Source: an uncultured Alphaproteobacteria bacterium
GTDB taxonomy: Bacteria > Pseudomonadota > Alphaproteobacteria > RF32 > CAG-239
DNA length: 64,000 nucleotides
NCBI GenBank assembly: GCA_944391485.1
Contig: CALXTQ010000008.1
Location: 16,562 to 80,561, forward strand
Reading direction: 5' to 3'
Part shown: positions 26,017 to 34,916 of the stretch, piece by piece
Layout of the letters: every line of letters starts with the position of its first letter
How positions within the stretch are numbered: the stretch's first letter is position 1
The notes under the pieces: model-generated
Database searches by the model: none
What the model saw: only the letters and a program-made list of their open reading frames with translations
What the model was told of the DNA's origin: nothing
Translations under genes and position numbers: made by a program

Positions 26017-26783
26017 CAGTGTTTGTTTCCTTGTTGCGAATTAATATAGCGTTTGGCTTTGGCCGTCGTTCCTGGAATGATCGGGGCGATCCCCATTTTG
26101 TCGTCGACTTCCCGCAGCTGCCTGTTCATGCTGTTTTCGATTTTTTGTCTCAGGTTTTCGAGTTCCTGCTCGTCGGCGCTTTCGGGAATGAAAAAGGGGC
26201 CGATGACTTCGCAGATACCCCGGGAAAAAGGAACGGGAACCATCATCTGATCCCAGCTTTTGCGGATGATTTTTGATCCTTTGATGCTGTATGTAATGCA
26301 GAAGATGGGTTTGCCGGATTTGCGGGCAAAATAGAGCGGGCTTTTGCTGAGTCTCAGGTTTGGTCCTTTCGGCCCGTCAGGAATAACGCAGATTGAAATA
26401 TCGTTCTCCAGAGATTCCATCAGATCTCTGGCCGAACCGACCGCATTGGTCGAACTGGAACCGCCGATTGTGCCAAGACCGTATTTTTCGAGAAAACCGG
26501 CAATAAGGCGGCCGTCCTGATGCAGAGAAACCAGAGCGTTGAGAGGATCTTCACCGTTCCAGAAAAAAGGATACATCATCGCGCGGCCGTGCCAGCCGAT
26601 GAGAATGACGCTTTTATGTTTTTTCCAGGCCCGGTAAAATTCGTCGACGCCTTTAATCTGCCATTTTGTGGTTTTGCCGACGAAGCGGGAATAATAATAC
26701 ATTGCCCCGCTGAGCAGGCGCATGACGGGTTTGGATCTCGCTATGCGCTTGATGAGTTTTTTTATCAGTTTTTTCAGTTTCAT
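26016..26783 (-). CDS. DUF374 lysophospholipid acyltransferase-family protein
   Basis: A 255-aa protein of the DUF374 group, acyltransferases related to LPLAT/LpxL enzymes. Y-R-A-W-K-K-H-K then I-G-W-H-G-R is the family form of the H-x4-D-type active site region. S-L-H-Q-D-G-R and I-P-D-G-P-K-G-P follow, as expected. In alphaproteobacteria such genes sit beside waaA and lpxK, suggesting a late acylation step of lipid A or another membrane lipid. The ATG at 26783 is preferred to the GTG directly before it. The upstream FliN-like gene ends about 10 nt before, so the unit is fliN-like, DUF374, waaA, lpxK. Confidence 0.88.
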   Translation of the reverse strand: MKLKKLIKKLIKRIARSKPVMRLLSGAMYYYSRFVGKTTKWQIKGVDEFYRAWKKHKSVILIGWHGRAMMYPFFWNGEDPLNALVSLHQDGRLIAGFLEKYGLGTIGGSSSTNAVGSARDLMESLENDISICVIPDGPKGPNLRLSKSPLYFARKSGKPIFCITYSIKGSKIIRKSWDQMMVPVPFSRGICEVIGPFFIPESADEQELENLRQKIENSMNRQLREVDDKMGIAPIIPGTTAKAKRYINSQQGNKH

Positions 26784-26793
26784 CACTATTTTC

Positions 26794-27048
26794 TTATCTG
26801 TGGGATTTCTTTACCGTGTCCGTAATCGCGATGCCGATCGTTTCGTTGTCTGTAATGACGACCTCTCCGTGGCCGATCAGAATATTATTGGCGTAGATGT
26901 CAACATAGTCGTTGACATCGCGGTCCAGCTCCACAACGGCGCCGCGACCGAGTTTGAGCAGCTGGTTGACGCGTAGGTCGGCCGTGCCGAGCGTAACGGA
27001 AATGTCTACGGTGATTTCTCCGTTTGAATCATTTTTTTTGAAAGCCAT
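26794..27048 (-). CDS. fliN: FliN-type SpoA-domain protein
   Basis: An 84-aa protein that is essentially a single SpoA domain, as in the C-ring protein FliN and the type III secretion protein SctQ. The sequence V-D-I-S-V-T-L-G-T-A-D-L-R-V-N-Q-L-L, then G-A-V-V-E-L-D-R and I-G-H-G-E-V-V-I-T-D is the family core, with the usual final strand I-G-I-A-I-T. In flagellated cells FliN helps switch motor direction. No flagellar gene is near; instead it is the first gene of the DUF374-waaA-lpxK operon. It could be a true dispersed fliN or a SpoA protein reused elsewhere. Domain confidence is high, role confidence low. Confidence 0.78.
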   Translation of the reverse strand: MAFKKNDSNGEITVDISVTLGTADLRVNQLLKLGRGAVVELDRDVNDYVDIYANNILIGHGEVVITDNETIGIAITDTVKKSHR

Positions 27049-27270
27049 AAAAAAGCATCCCCAAATTTGAAAAACAATACTTAAAACTTATGATATAAGA
27101 TTTATTTACAACTGAAAAATCATTTTATCAACTTATTACATATATTTATAAAGAAAATAATTCGAGAGCTTTCCGCACGGGGAATCCTTCTGCGGCAAAA
27201 GGCGTCTGTGGATTAAACGGTTTAGAGATTGCCCTAAAATTATAATTATGCCAAAAAAGCAGAAGACCTA

Positions 27271-27299
27271 TTGTAGTTCGGTTAAACTTTTCCTATATA
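27271..27299 (+). promoter_or_regulatory. Candidate lon promoter
   Basis: TTGTAG at 27271-27276, a 17-nt spacer, and TATATA at 27294-27299, about 30 nt before the lon start. The 279-nt gap between the FliN-like gene and lon is AT-rich and otherwise shows no gene. Confidence 0.45.
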
Positions 27300-27327
27300 G
27301 TTAAGAGATAATTTTTTATTAGGGACA

Positions 27328-29700
27328 ATGAATAAAATGGTAAGCAGTAAAGAGAAATATCCGGTTCTTCCGTTGCGCGACATCGTTGTTTATCCGAAGA
27401 TGATCGTGCCTCTGTTTGTCGGACGCGAAAAATCGATTAAAGCTCTTCAGGAAGTTGTCGACAACGACAAAAATATCATTTTGGCAACGCAGAAAAACGC
27501 TTCCGTTGAGGATCCGACGCCTGATGACATTTACCATACCGGAACAATGGGAACAATCCTGCAGCTGCTTAAACTGCCCGACGGAACCGTCAAGGTTCTG
27601 ATTGAGGGACTGGAAAGAGTCCGGATTGACAAGTTTCTTAAAAACGATGACTTTTTGGAAGTTCAGGCAACGGTGCTGCCTGACGAACAGCAGAACGATG
27701 CCGAGCTGGAGGCTTTGTCGCGGGCGGTTTTGTCCCAGTTTGAGGAATATGTCAAACTGTCGAAGAAAACGCCCCCAGAGGTTCTGGTATCAGTCGGGCA
27801 AATTGAGGATTACAGCAAACTCGCCGATACGATTGCCTCGCATCTTTCCCTGAAGATTGCGGACAAGCAGGCGCTGCTCGAAGGGCATTCCCTTAAGGAC
27901 CGTTTTGAAAAAATTCTGGGGTTTATGGACGCGGAAATAACGCTGATGGAAGTGGAAAACAAAATCAAAACCCGCGTGAAAAAACAAATGGAAAAAAGCC
28001 AGAAGGAATATTATCTGAACGAGCAGATGAAAGCCATCCAGAAGGAGCTGGGCGACGGCGACGAGGATGCCGAGATTTCCGAATATATGAAAAAGATCGA
28101 AAAAACCAAACTTTCCAGGGAAGCCAAAGATAAAGCTCTGGCCGAAGTCAAAAAACTGAGGAATATGAGTTCGATGTCCTCGGAGGCTACGGTTGTGCGC
28201 AATTATCTGGACTGGCTGCTTGATATTCCCTGGAAAAAGCGCTCAAGAGTCAACAAGGATCTGGGCAAGGCGATGGAAATTCTGGAAAAAGACCATTACG
28301 GTCTGGAAAAAGTCAAGGAAAGGATTGTCGAATATCTGGCAGTTCAGGCTCGCGCCGACAAGGTCAGGGGACCGATCCTCTGTCTGGTCGGACCTCCGGG
28401 CGTGGGCAAAACCTCGCTGGGAAAATCCATTGCCAGAGCGACGGGGCGTTCTTTTGTCCGCGCTTCGCTGGGCGGCATGCGCGATGAGGCGGAAATCCGC
28501 GGACACCGCCGCACCTATATCGGGTCCATGCCGGGAAAAATTATTAAAGGAATGAAAAAAGCCGGTACCTCCAATCCGCTGTTTCTGCTGGATGAAATAG
28601 ACAAGCTGGGCAGCGACTGGCGCGGCGATCCGAGTTCGGCGCTGCTTGAAGTGCTGGATCCGGAGCAGAACTGCGCTTTTAACGACCATTATCTTGAAGT
28701 CGACTATGATTTGTCCGACGTTATGTTCGTAACAACGGCAAATTCGCTGGATATGCCGCGGCCGCTGCTTGACAGAATGGAAATCATCCGGTTGTCCGGC
28801 TATACGGAAGACGAGAAAATCCAGATTGCCAAAAGGCATCTTCTGCCCAAGATTTTCAGCGAAAACGCGGTTAAGGAAAATGAGCTTGAGATTACGGACG
28901 AAGCCGTGCGGGATATTATCAGGTATTATACCCGAGAAGCCGGCGTGCGTAATCTGGAGCGGGAACTTTCCAAAATCGCCCGCAAGGCCGTGAAGGAGAT
29001 TCTGCTGACCAAGGGCAAAGACAAAAAGCTTAAAGTCGACGCCAAAAATCTGGATAAATATCTCGGAGTTATTAAATACCGTTACGGAGAGGCCGAGGAT
29101 CAGGATCATGTCGGCGTAACTACCGGGCTTGCCTGGACGGAAGTCGGCGGGGATATTCTGTTTATTGAGGCGGTGGATATGCCCGGAAAGGGAAAAATCA
29201 CCCAGACGGGAAAACTTGGCGATGTTATGAAGGAATCCATAGAAACGGCCTATTCTGTCGTTCGTTCGCATTCCCGCGATCTGGGAATCGATCCGGAAGT
29301 GTTTGACAAGACGGATATTCATATCCATGTTCCGGAGGGGGCAACGCCGAAAGACGGTCCGTCCGCGGGTATCGCGATGTACACGACTCTGGTTTCCGTG
29401 CTTACCAAAATTCCGGTTCGCAAGGACGTGGCCATGACCGGAGAAATTACTCTTCAGGGCCGGGTGCTGCCGATCGGCGGTTTGAAGGAAAAGCTGCTGT
29501 CGGCTTTGCGCGGCGGCATTAAGACCGTTATCATTCCGAAAGAAAACGAAAAAGATCTGGCCGAAATTCCGGACAATGTGAAAACCGGCCTGAAAATTAT
29601 TCCGGTTTCGGAAGTGAGCGAGGTTTTGAAAATTGCGCTAAAAGGCAAAATAAAACCGCAGGCGAAATCAGCTGACGGGGAAAAAAGCAGGGTATCTTGA
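27328..29700 (+). CDS. lon: ATP-dependent protease Lon
   Basis: A cytoplasmic AAA+ serine protease for misfolded and regulatory proteins. The 790-aa protein has the LON N-domain ([13 protein letters not shown] at the start), a coiled-coil region to about 280, and Walker A G-P-P-G-V-G-K-T at 355-362. The protease domain carries the dyad Ser679 (D-G-P-S-A-G) and Lys722 (L-K-E-K), numbered as in E. coli Lon. Alternative start ATG 27337 has better spacing (11 nt) from AGGGA at 27321-27325 than ATG 27328 (2 nt), so the first three residues are uncertain. A palindromic terminator follows. Confidence 0.98.
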   Translation: MNKMVSSKEKYPVLPLRDIVVYPKMIVPLFVGREKSIKALQEVVDNDKNIILATQKNASVEDPTPDDIYHTGTMGTILQLLKLPDGTVKVLIEGLERVRIDKFLKNDDFLEVQATVLPDEQQNDAELEALSRAVLSQFEEYVKLSKKTPPEVLVSVGQIEDYSKLADTIASHLSLKIADKQALLEGHSLKDRFEKILGFMDAEITLMEVENKIKTRVKKQMEKSQKEYYLNEQMKAIQKELGDGDEDAEISEYMKKIEKTKLSREAKDKALAEVKKLRNMSSMSSEATVVRNYLDWLLDIPWKKRSRVNKDLGKAMEILEKDHYGLEKVKERIVEYLAVQARADKVRGPILCLVGPPGVGKTSLGKSIARATGRSFVRASLGGMRDEAEIRGHRRTYIGSMPGKIIKGMKKAGTSNPLFLLDEIDKLGSDWRGDPSSALLEVLDPEQNCAFNDHYLEVDYDLSDVMFVTTANSLDMPRPLLDRMEIIRLSGYTEDEKIQIAKRHLLPKIFSENAVKENELEITDEAVRDIIRYYTREAGVRNLERELSKIARKAVKEILLTKGKDKKLKVDAKNLDKYLGVIKYRYGEAEDQDHVGVTTGLAWTEVGGDILFIEAVDMPGKGKITQTGKLGDVMKESIETAYSVVRSHSRDLGIDPEVFDKTDIHIHVPEGATPKDGPSAGIAMYTTLVSVLTKIPVRKDVAMTGEITLQGRVLPIGGLKEKLLSALRGGIKTVIIPKENEKDLAEIPDNVKTGLKIIPVSEVSEVLKIALKGKIKPQAKSADGEKSRVS

Positions 29701-29728
29701 TTTCCATGCGGCGGCATAACGCGTTATG

Positions 29729-29760
29729 AGGTCTGAACAAATTTGTTCAGACCTTTTTTT
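29729..29760 (+). terminator. Rho-independent terminator of lon
   Basis: A perfect 26-nt palindrome at 29729-29754 (arm AGGTCTGAACAAA) followed by T-run. Confidence 0.9.
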
Positions 29761-29920
29761 TGCCGCGGCTTTCGGCGACTCTTTTGCAGAATCGCGGTTT
29801 AGATTCCGCTTAAGCAGTTGTATTTTGCGAGTTTTGGAGATTTTTAACCGTAAAATGCGGAAATTTATGTGTATAAATGCCGAAAAAAGGCTTTTTTTTG
29901 TTTGTAAGCGTTGATTCCGT

Positions 29921-29949
29921 TTGACTTAACGAAATTTTGGCGGTTAAAT
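29921..29949 (+). promoter_or_regulatory. Candidate hup promoter
   Basis: TTGACT at 29921-29926, a 17-nt spacer, and TTAAAT at 29944-29949. A perfect TATAAT at 29990-29995 is closer to the gene but leaves almost no leader and its best -35 (TTGTCA) is only 14 nt away. Confidence 0.42.
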
Positions 29950-30012
29950 TTTCTTGTGATGACGAAATGTTGTCATTTGGTTTATAACTTATAATTAGAG
30001 GGAGTCCTCACA

Positions 30013-30285
30013 GTGAATAAAAATGAACTTATTTCTAGCGTTGCTAGTGAAACAGGCTTAACAAAAACTGATTCTGCTAAGGCTGTTGATGCATTTGTAG
30101 CTTCTGTAACCAAAGCTCTGAAATCTGGTGACGAAGTTCGCCTGGTTGGTTTCGGTACTTTTGCTGTTTCTAAACGTTCTGCTACGACCGGCCGCAATCC
30201 GCGCACCGGCGCTACCATCAAAATTCCTGCTCGCAAACAGGCTAAGTTCAAAGCAGGTAAAGCTCTTCAGGACGCTGTAAACTAA
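30013..30285 (+). CDS. hup: DNA-binding protein HU
   Basis: A nucleoid-associated protein that bends DNA as a homodimer or with a partner. The 90-aa length is standard. It begins M-N-K-N-E-L-I-S-S-V (GTG start at 30013 after GGAGTCC), has the G-F-G-T-F hinge near residue 47, the DNA-contacting arm R-N-P-R-T-G-A-T-I-K-I-P-A, and ends F-K-A-G-K-A-L. Codon use is strongly biased (GCT, GTT, AAA), in keeping with high expression and unlike neighbouring genes. It lies downstream of lon as in most alphaproteobacteria and is followed by two terminators. Confidence 0.97.
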   Translation: MNKNELISSVASETGLTKTDSAKAVDAFVASVTKALKSGDEVRLVGFGTFAVSKRSATTGRNPRTGATIKIPARKQAKFKAGKALQDAVN

Positions 30286-30296
30286 TTATAATGTGT

Positions 30297-30330
30297 AAGG
30301 ACTAAGCAAGGTTTAGTCCTTATTGTTTTA
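30297..30330 (+). terminator. First terminator after hup
   Basis: A 9-bp stem AAGGACTAA (30297-30305) with TTAGTCCTT (30313-30321), then a broken T-run. Confidence 0.75.
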
Positions 30331-30356
30331 CAAGTAGTTGTAAATTTATTAGTTTG

Positions 30357-30389
30357 TAAAAAAGGTCTCCGTTTTGGGAGACCTTTTTT
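30357..30389 (+). terminator. Second terminator after hup
   Basis: Stem AAAAAGGTCTCC with GGGAGACCTTTTTT, 5-nt loop, strong T-run. It lies about 35 nt after the first terminator and probably backs it up. Confidence 0.85.
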
Positions 30390-30863
30390 ATTGCATGTCT
30401 GACAAAAATCTCTGGTTTATCCGGGGCAGAAGATTCAGCTGCCGTGAGATACGGTTTGTTCCGCATCGAAGAGCATGGGCAGTTAGTTAAGCTTTGCCAC
30501 TGCGTAATTTTTTTACCGGATTATTTATGGCCTTGCGGAAAAACGCCGTCTGAACGGCAAGGTGCCGGGACGGCGCCGCCGCTAAGTCGGTAAATGTAGT
30601 TAAATCGTTAAGATTGCTGTGGGGTGCCGGCGGTTTTGTTCGCGGGTGTCTATGACAGACAGTTCTTTCACGGGGATGCCGGAGAGAATGAAAAGAACTT
30701 TGCTGTCGGTGCAGAATATATGCTGTGAGCGAGTAAATAAAATCTGACTGACGGCAGGGCATTTCGTGAGGGCGAAGAAAAAACGTGCTGCTTTAGTTTT
30801 GACGGATACAACGCGGAAAAAATTCGGGAAAATGTGAAAAATTAAAAAATTTTATTTTTTTGC
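30390..30863. other. Gene-poor intergenic stretch with a possible gene remnant
   Basis: About 470 bases between hup and the tRNA-Val promoter without a supported gene. A 91-codon minus-strand frame (30487-30762) has low-complexity content and no family signal. On the plus strand, 30645-30728 reads as an aromatic, beta-strand-like peptide ending A-V-G-A-E-Y-M-L and a stop, similar in style to the C-terminus of an outer-membrane barrel. The upstream part of that frame is broken by a stop. It may be decayed coding DNA. Confidence 0.35.
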
Positions 30864-30892
30864 TTGATTAATTTTTTTTATGAGTATATAAA
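30864..30892 (+). promoter_or_regulatory. tRNA-Val promoter
   Basis: TTGATT at 30864-30869, a 17-nt T-rich spacer, and TATAAA at 30887-30892, with transcription expected to start just upstream of the tRNA at 30911. The -35 lies in TTTTGCTTGATT, shared with the tRNA-Leu promoter. Confidence 0.65.
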
Positions 30893-30910
30893 CACATTCG
30901 TGAACGCGAT

Positions 30911-30986
30911 GGGCGCTTAGCTCAGCTGGAAGAGCATCTCGTTTACACCGAGAGGGTCGGGAGTTCGAACCTCTCAGCGCCCACCA
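30911..30986 (+). tRNA. tRNA-Val (UAC anticodon)
   Basis: A 76-nt gene with encoded CCA. Acceptor GGGCGCT (30911-30917) pairs with AGCGCCC (30976-30982), the D-arm is GCTCAGCTGGAAGAGC, the anticodon loop is TTTACAC with TAC, and the T-arm has TTCGAAC. A terminator follows at once, so it is transcribed alone. Confidence 0.97.
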
Positions 30987-30990
30987 ATTA

Positions 30991-31018
30991 AAAAGCCCGC
31001 CTGCATGGCGGGTTTTTT
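30991..31018 (+). terminator. Terminator of tRNA-Val
   Basis: Stem AAAAGCCCGCC (30991-31001) with GGCGGGTTTT (31007-31016), followed by T. Confidence 0.9.
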
Positions 31019-31054
31019 GAATCAACAGAAATTTTCTGACTGTTCCGGATACGG

Positions 31055-31093
31055 AAAATAAAATCCCGGATGAAATATCCGGGATTTTATTTT
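31055..31093 (-). terminator. Terminator downstream of the DUF2934 gene
   Basis: A perfect 17-bp stem (31055-31071 with 31077-31093), core ATCCCGGAT, with 5-nt loop and A/T-rich ends on both sides. It can work in both directions. Confidence 0.85.
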
Positions 31094-31105
31094 GAAAAGC
31101 GCTTG

Positions 31106-31444
31106 TTAAAGGCTGATTTTCTTCAAAGGAATTTTGTTGCTGGAAATCAGGGATTTCTGAGTGGAAGAGGCCAGCTTTAGGGCCATGAGCTTACTGGCGT
31201 CACTGACCGGGCTGATCTTTTGTTTTTTGACGGCGGCGATGCGGTTAAGCGTATTGATGTCCACGGCGTTTATTTTGCTGGCATAGGCTGTGCAGGCGGC
31301 CGTGCGCTGGTTTTTCTTTTCCGAAGCGGAAAGCTGTTCAATTGCGGCAGCCCAGTCCTGAGCATGCGTATTCGCAGGACAGCCGTTGTTTTTCCAGATG
31401 TAGTAAGCGGCTTCGGCTATGGCCTGATCATTTAATTTGCTCAT
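31106..31444 (-). CDS. DUF2934 domain protein
   Basis: A 112-aa small protein. The N-terminal 45 residues fit DUF2934: A-I-A-E-A-A-Y-Y-I-W-K-N-N-G-C-P, then A-Q-D-W-A-A-A-I-E-Q-L, matching the family pattern of a helix with Y-x-x-W and G-x-P followed by D-W-x-x-A. The rest is a basic, Ser/Lys-rich helical tail. The start at ATG 31444 has GGAG 8 nt upstream, so the longer frame to 31462 is rejected. The family has no known function. It is monocistronic, ending at a strong terminator. Confidence 0.72.
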   Translation of the reverse strand: MSKLNDQAIAEAAYYIWKNNGCPANTHAQDWAAAIEQLSASEKKNQRTAACTAYASKINAVDINTLNRIAAVKKQKISPVSDASKLMALKLASSTQKSLISSNKIPLKKISL

Positions 31445-31581
31445 TGCGTTTCTCCAGTACAAAAAATTACTTTATAAGATTAAAGCTAATTTATTAAAAT
31501 AAAATTATCAAGTTCTTTCTTGGGCAGAGCATATTGTTTTTTATATAAATATGTTTTAGCCTTAGTTGAAAGGAGAATAAA

Positions 31582-32049
31582 ATGGACATAAAAATAAGAA
31601 AGTTTGAGGCGGGGGATATGAGGCAGGTTTTATGTCTGTGTCGTGAGGTTCGTGAATATCATCGTCAAATTCTGGACGGCTATTTTCTGCCTCAGGATGA
31701 TTGTCTTGAAGAAACTCTTTTCCGAAAAGCGCTGGAAAACGGTAATTTTATGTGTTTTGTTGCAGCGGCTGACGGCGATGTCTGCGGTTACCTTCTGGCC
31801 GAGCACAGAAATGCTCCCTGGCTGGAAAAGCCGGAAATCGGCTATATTCATAATTTCGGGGTTGCGGAAATGCATCAGGGCAGAGGAACGGGAAAGATGC
31901 TGATGGACGCTTTTTATCAGGAATGTAAGCGTCTGGGAATCCAGGAAATAAAGTTTGGTGTCTTCAATAAGAATAAAAAGGCCTGTCGTTTTTATGAGAC
32001 TTACGGGTTTGTGCCTCAGGAACAGAAAATGAGTCTTTTTGTGAAATAA
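31582..32049 (+). CDS. GNAT family N-acetyltransferase
   Basis: A 155-aa acetyl-CoA-dependent transferase. The acetyl-CoA-binding motif A appears as F-G-V-A-E-M-H-Q-G-R-G-T-G-K-M-L near residues 93-108 (Q/R-x-x-G-x-G/A). The C-terminal N-K-N-K-K-A-C-R-F-Y-E-T-Y-G-F is motif B. AAGGAG lies 7-8 nt before the ATG. TTGGGC-N16-TATATA (31520-31547) is a possible promoter. The substrate is unknown: an amine on a small molecule or a protein N-terminus. Confidence 0.88.
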   Translation: MDIKIRKFEAGDMRQVLCLCREVREYHRQILDGYFLPQDDCLEETLFRKALENGNFMCFVAAADGDVCGYLLAEHRNAPWLEKPEIGYIHNFGVAEMHQGRGTGKMLMDAFYQECKRLGIQEIKFGVFNKNKKACRFYETYGFVPQEQKMSLFVK

Positions 32050-32084
32050 AAAACAGAGCCTGTTCTGCCGCAGACTCTGTTTAA
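32046..32084 (-). terminator. Terminator between convergent genes
   Basis: Stem AAACAGAG-N-CTG (32051-32062) with CAG-N-CTCTGTTT (32071-32082). The A-run at 32046-32053 gives a T-run on the minus strand, so it mainly serves the small membrane protein gene. Confidence 0.7.
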
Positions 32085-32088
32085 ACTG

Positions 32089-32400
32089 TCAGTTCCGGGC
32101 GTCTCTTTCTCTGAGATGCCTGTCTTCCGGAGCATCAACGTCCAGAATGACGCCGGAAAGGTCGGCTTCTTCTATTTTGGTGTTTTCTCTGTCGTCATCA
32201 ATGCCGCATTCGCGTTTCAGCCAGTCGCAGTTCCAGCGGAAACTTCCTCTCAGCAGAATGGCCAGAGTGCAGAAAGAGATCAGCGCCATGATGTAATACA
32301 TGGCCGCGTAAACCTGCTCGCCGACGGTAATGGCCATTTTGTTCAGCATAACGCCGATCAGAAAAGTGAGAGCGGCAATTATTCCCAGAAAAATTTTCAT
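32089..32400 (-). CDS. Small two-helix membrane protein
   Basis: A 103-aa protein with two hydrophobic helices (residues about 3-20 and 31-50) joined by a short loop, then a charged cytoplasmic tail of about 50 residues rich in Asp, Glu and Arg. AGGAGGAAAACG precedes the ATG. No family is recognised. It is not coupled to another gene; the GNAT gene is convergent and the U32 gene divergent. Confidence 0.6.
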   Translation of the reverse strand: MKIFLGIIAALTFLIGVMLNKMAITVGEQVYAAMYYIMALISFCTLAILLRGSFRWNCDWLKRECGIDDDRENTKIEEADLSGVILDVDAPEDRHLRERDARN

Positions 32401-32597
32401 CGTTTTCCTCCTTGGTTTATTCTATGGTGGAGATAACCCTTTTTGCGTGATTATCAAGCAGGCAGCTGGAAAAATATGTGCCGCTTCGCATGATAAATCG
32501 TATAGGTGCGGCCGGTCTAAAATCGCGGCTTGACAAAGCAGAACTCCTGCAATAGCCTGTGAGCAGATTTATTCTCATTGAACGGACGGAAATCAAT

Positions 32598-34865
32598 ATG
32601 AAAAAAGAACTGCTTGCGCCTGCCGGAGATTTGGAGGCAGGTTATGCCGCGCTCTATTACGGTGCTGACGCCGTTTATCTCGGTTTGCAGCATTTTTCGG
32701 CGCGGGCGACGGCGGCCAATTTTACGCCGGAGGCTCTGAACGAATTTACGGCTTACGCGCATTCTCTCGGGCGAAAAGTTTTTGTGGCCGTTAATACATT
32801 GGTTCAGGAAGACGAACTTGACGGCCTGCTGAAAACACTGGACATCTGTTCAAAATATAAGGTTGACGCCATTATTATCCAGGATCTCGGTGTGGCGGAA
32901 ATTGTGCGGAAATTGTATCCCGAACTGGAAATGCATGCCAGCACCCAGATGGCAGTGCATAATAAAGAGGGAGCGCTGGCGCTGAAAAAATTCGGTTTCA
33001 GCAGAGTGGTGCTTGCCCGGGAACTGACTTTGCCGGAGATAGAAGAAATCGCGGCAATTCCCGATTTGGAAACGGAAGCCTTTATCCATGGCGCTCTCTG
33101 CTATTCATATAGCGGAATCTGTCTGTTTTCGTCTCTGGAAAGCGGCAAAAGCGCGAACCGCGGCAAATGCCTTTATCCGTGCCGGGCGGTTTTTGGAGGA
33201 GAAGACGGAGAAAAACATTATTTTTCCATGAAGGATATGGCGCTGCAGAAGGATGTTTTGAAAATGCCCGTAACATCCCTGAAAATCGAGGGCCGCAAAA
33301 AAACGGCGCTTTATGTGGCGGCCGTAACCGATTATTACCGGCGTATCCTTGACGGAAAAGGGGAAGACAGTAAAAGAGAGGAAAATATTAAACAGATATT
33401 TTCCCGTCCGTGGACCAGATTTCATTTCAACGGTAAAAACAAAGAGGTTATCGACCGGGATTTTGTGGGACATAGGGGGCTTTGGGCCGGCAGAACGGAG
33501 CAGGCGGACAAACGCCGCATCGTTGTCAGGCCCCGTTATAAAATAGCGCGGCATGACGGGATCCAGATAGATGTTCCGGGCGAGGAAAAGCCTTTCGGTT
33601 TTTCGGTGCAGGAACTGCGGGTAAACGGGAAAAGGGTTTTTGAATGCAATCCGGGCAATACGGCCGAGATTTTTCTGCCGCCGAAGGCTCCTTCTCTGCG
33701 CAGGGGAATGGACGTTTATCTGGCGTCGTCCAGCGAGGTGAAGGGGGCTTATCCATACAGCCGGCCCAAGCCCGGAGAATTTAAATGCCGGCAGAATATT
33801 AGTGTTTCGGTAGAGGTGACAGCCGGAGAAATCTGCGCGTCCGGCGGCGGTGAGAGGGTTTGTCTGAACGGGGTTTTTGAACCGGCAAAAGATGTGTCGA
33901 AAATGGAAGAAACCGTGAAAAAAGTGTTTGATAAAACAGGAGACACTGATTTTAATCTGGAAAAGCTGACATTTGAAAATCCGGATGGGGTTTTTGTGCC
34001 GGTATCCGTTTTGAACGAGCTGCGGCGTGGGCTTTACGGAAAAATCCGCCCGGAAGAGAAAAAGGGAGTTTTGCAGCGAAATCCGGCTGTGGTAAAAAGC
34101 GGAGAGCCCCGGTGGTGCATTAAGACGGATCGTCCGGAAAATCTGGCGGAAATTGATCTTGCCGAGGCTGCGGAAATTGTGTTTCTTCTGGCGCCGGACA
34201 CATCTTTGGATGTTGTGCGTAAATTTCCCAAAAATAAGCTGCGTCTTGCTTTGCCTACGGTCTGTCGGCATCCGCAGAGATTCCGTCCGCTGGTTGACAA
34301 ACTGCTGGAGGAAGGATACCGGAAATGGGAAATAGGAAATTACTGGGGATGCGGATTTTTACCTGAGACAGGGATTGATTTGAGTTTTGACGCTCCTTTG
34401 TATATGTTTAACGGCGAGGCTGTGCGCGCGGCGGCGTCTTTGGGGGCCGGACGCGTTACGCTGCCTGTCGAAGGGACAGAAAATCATTTGAAAGAAATAT
34501 GTTCCGCTGCGGTTTTGCCGGTTACGATGATTGTGTATCAGGATGTTCCTTTGTTTACGAGCGCGGACTGTATTCGTACCAATCCATGTTCAAAATGTCA
34601 GCGGGGAGAAAAGTGGCTGACCCTGACCAGAAACGGCGTTCGCTATGAGGCATTGTCTAGAGACTGCCAGATTATGCTGTTTGACAGACGTCCTCTGTGT
34701 CTGGCGGTTGAGGCCGGGAATATTCCCGCCGATTATTACCGGGTTGATTTCTGCTATCGCCGTTATCCGGCCGGAGAGGCAAAGCGCATATGGGACAGCG
34801 TCCGCCGTTTTGAAGATGTTTCCGGCATTAATAAAGGAAACATAGACCGCCCGGCGTTGTTATAA
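32598..34865 (+). CDS. U32 peptidase-family protein, RlhA-type
   Basis: A 755-aa protein of the U32 family. The signature E-A-F-I-H-G-A-L-C-Y-S-Y-S-G-x-C-L-F-S near residue 165 is the diagnostic U32 motif. The N-terminal K-E-L-L-A-P-A-G-D and the DUF3656-like middle region fit the RlhA/YhbU branch. RlhA is required for hydroxylation of a cytidine in 23S rRNA, so an RNA-modifying role is more likely than proteolysis. Cysteine-rich G-K-C-L-Y-P-C-R and C-S-K-C segments may bind iron. The ATG at 32598 starts at the family N-terminus; the ORF extends back to 32559 without support. It is about 100 residues longer than E. coli RlhA. Confidence 0.85.
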   Translation: MKKELLAPAGDLEAGYAALYYGADAVYLGLQHFSARATAANFTPEALNEFTAYAHSLGRKVFVAVNTLVQEDELDGLLKTLDICSKYKVDAIIIQDLGVAEIVRKLYPELEMHASTQMAVHNKEGALALKKFGFSRVVLARELTLPEIEEIAAIPDLETEAFIHGALCYSYSGICLFSSLESGKSANRGKCLYPCRAVFGGEDGEKHYFSMKDMALQKDVLKMPVTSLKIEGRKKTALYVAAVTDYYRRILDGKGEDSKREENIKQIFSRPWTRFHFNGKNKEVIDRDFVGHRGLWAGRTEQADKRRIVVRPRYKIARHDGIQIDVPGEEKPFGFSVQELRVNGKRVFECNPGNTAEIFLPPKAPSLRRGMDVYLASSSEVKGAYPYSRPKPGEFKCRQNISVSVEVTAGEICASGGGERVCLNGVFEPAKDVSKMEETVKKVFDKTGDTDFNLEKLTFENPDGVFVPVSVLNELRRGLYGKIRPEEKKGVLQRNPAVVKSGEPRWCIKTDRPENLAEIDLAEAAEIVFLLAPDTSLDVVRKFPKNKLRLALPTVCRHPQRFRPLVDKLLEEGYRKWEIGNYWGCGFLPETGIDLSFDAPLYMFNGEAVRAAASLGAGRVTLPVEGTENHLKEICSAAVLPVTMIVYQDVPLFTSADCIRTNPCSKCQRGEKWLTLTRNGVRYEALSRDCQIMLFDRRPLCLAVEAGNIPADYYRVDFCYRRYPAGEAKRIWDSVRRFEDVSGINKGNIDRPALL

Positions 34866-34916
34866 CGTTTGGCTGTTTCCGCTTTTTGTTTTGAGAAAGA
34901 GGGCGGTTCGGCGGCA

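Noticed and set aside
29970..29995. Perfect TATAAT as the main hup promoter
   Set aside because: The only -35-like element is 14 nt away and the start would fall on the ribosome-binding site.
30487..30762. 91-codon minus-strand frame after hup
   Set aside because: Low-complexity composition, no ribosome site, no family pattern; treated as chance.
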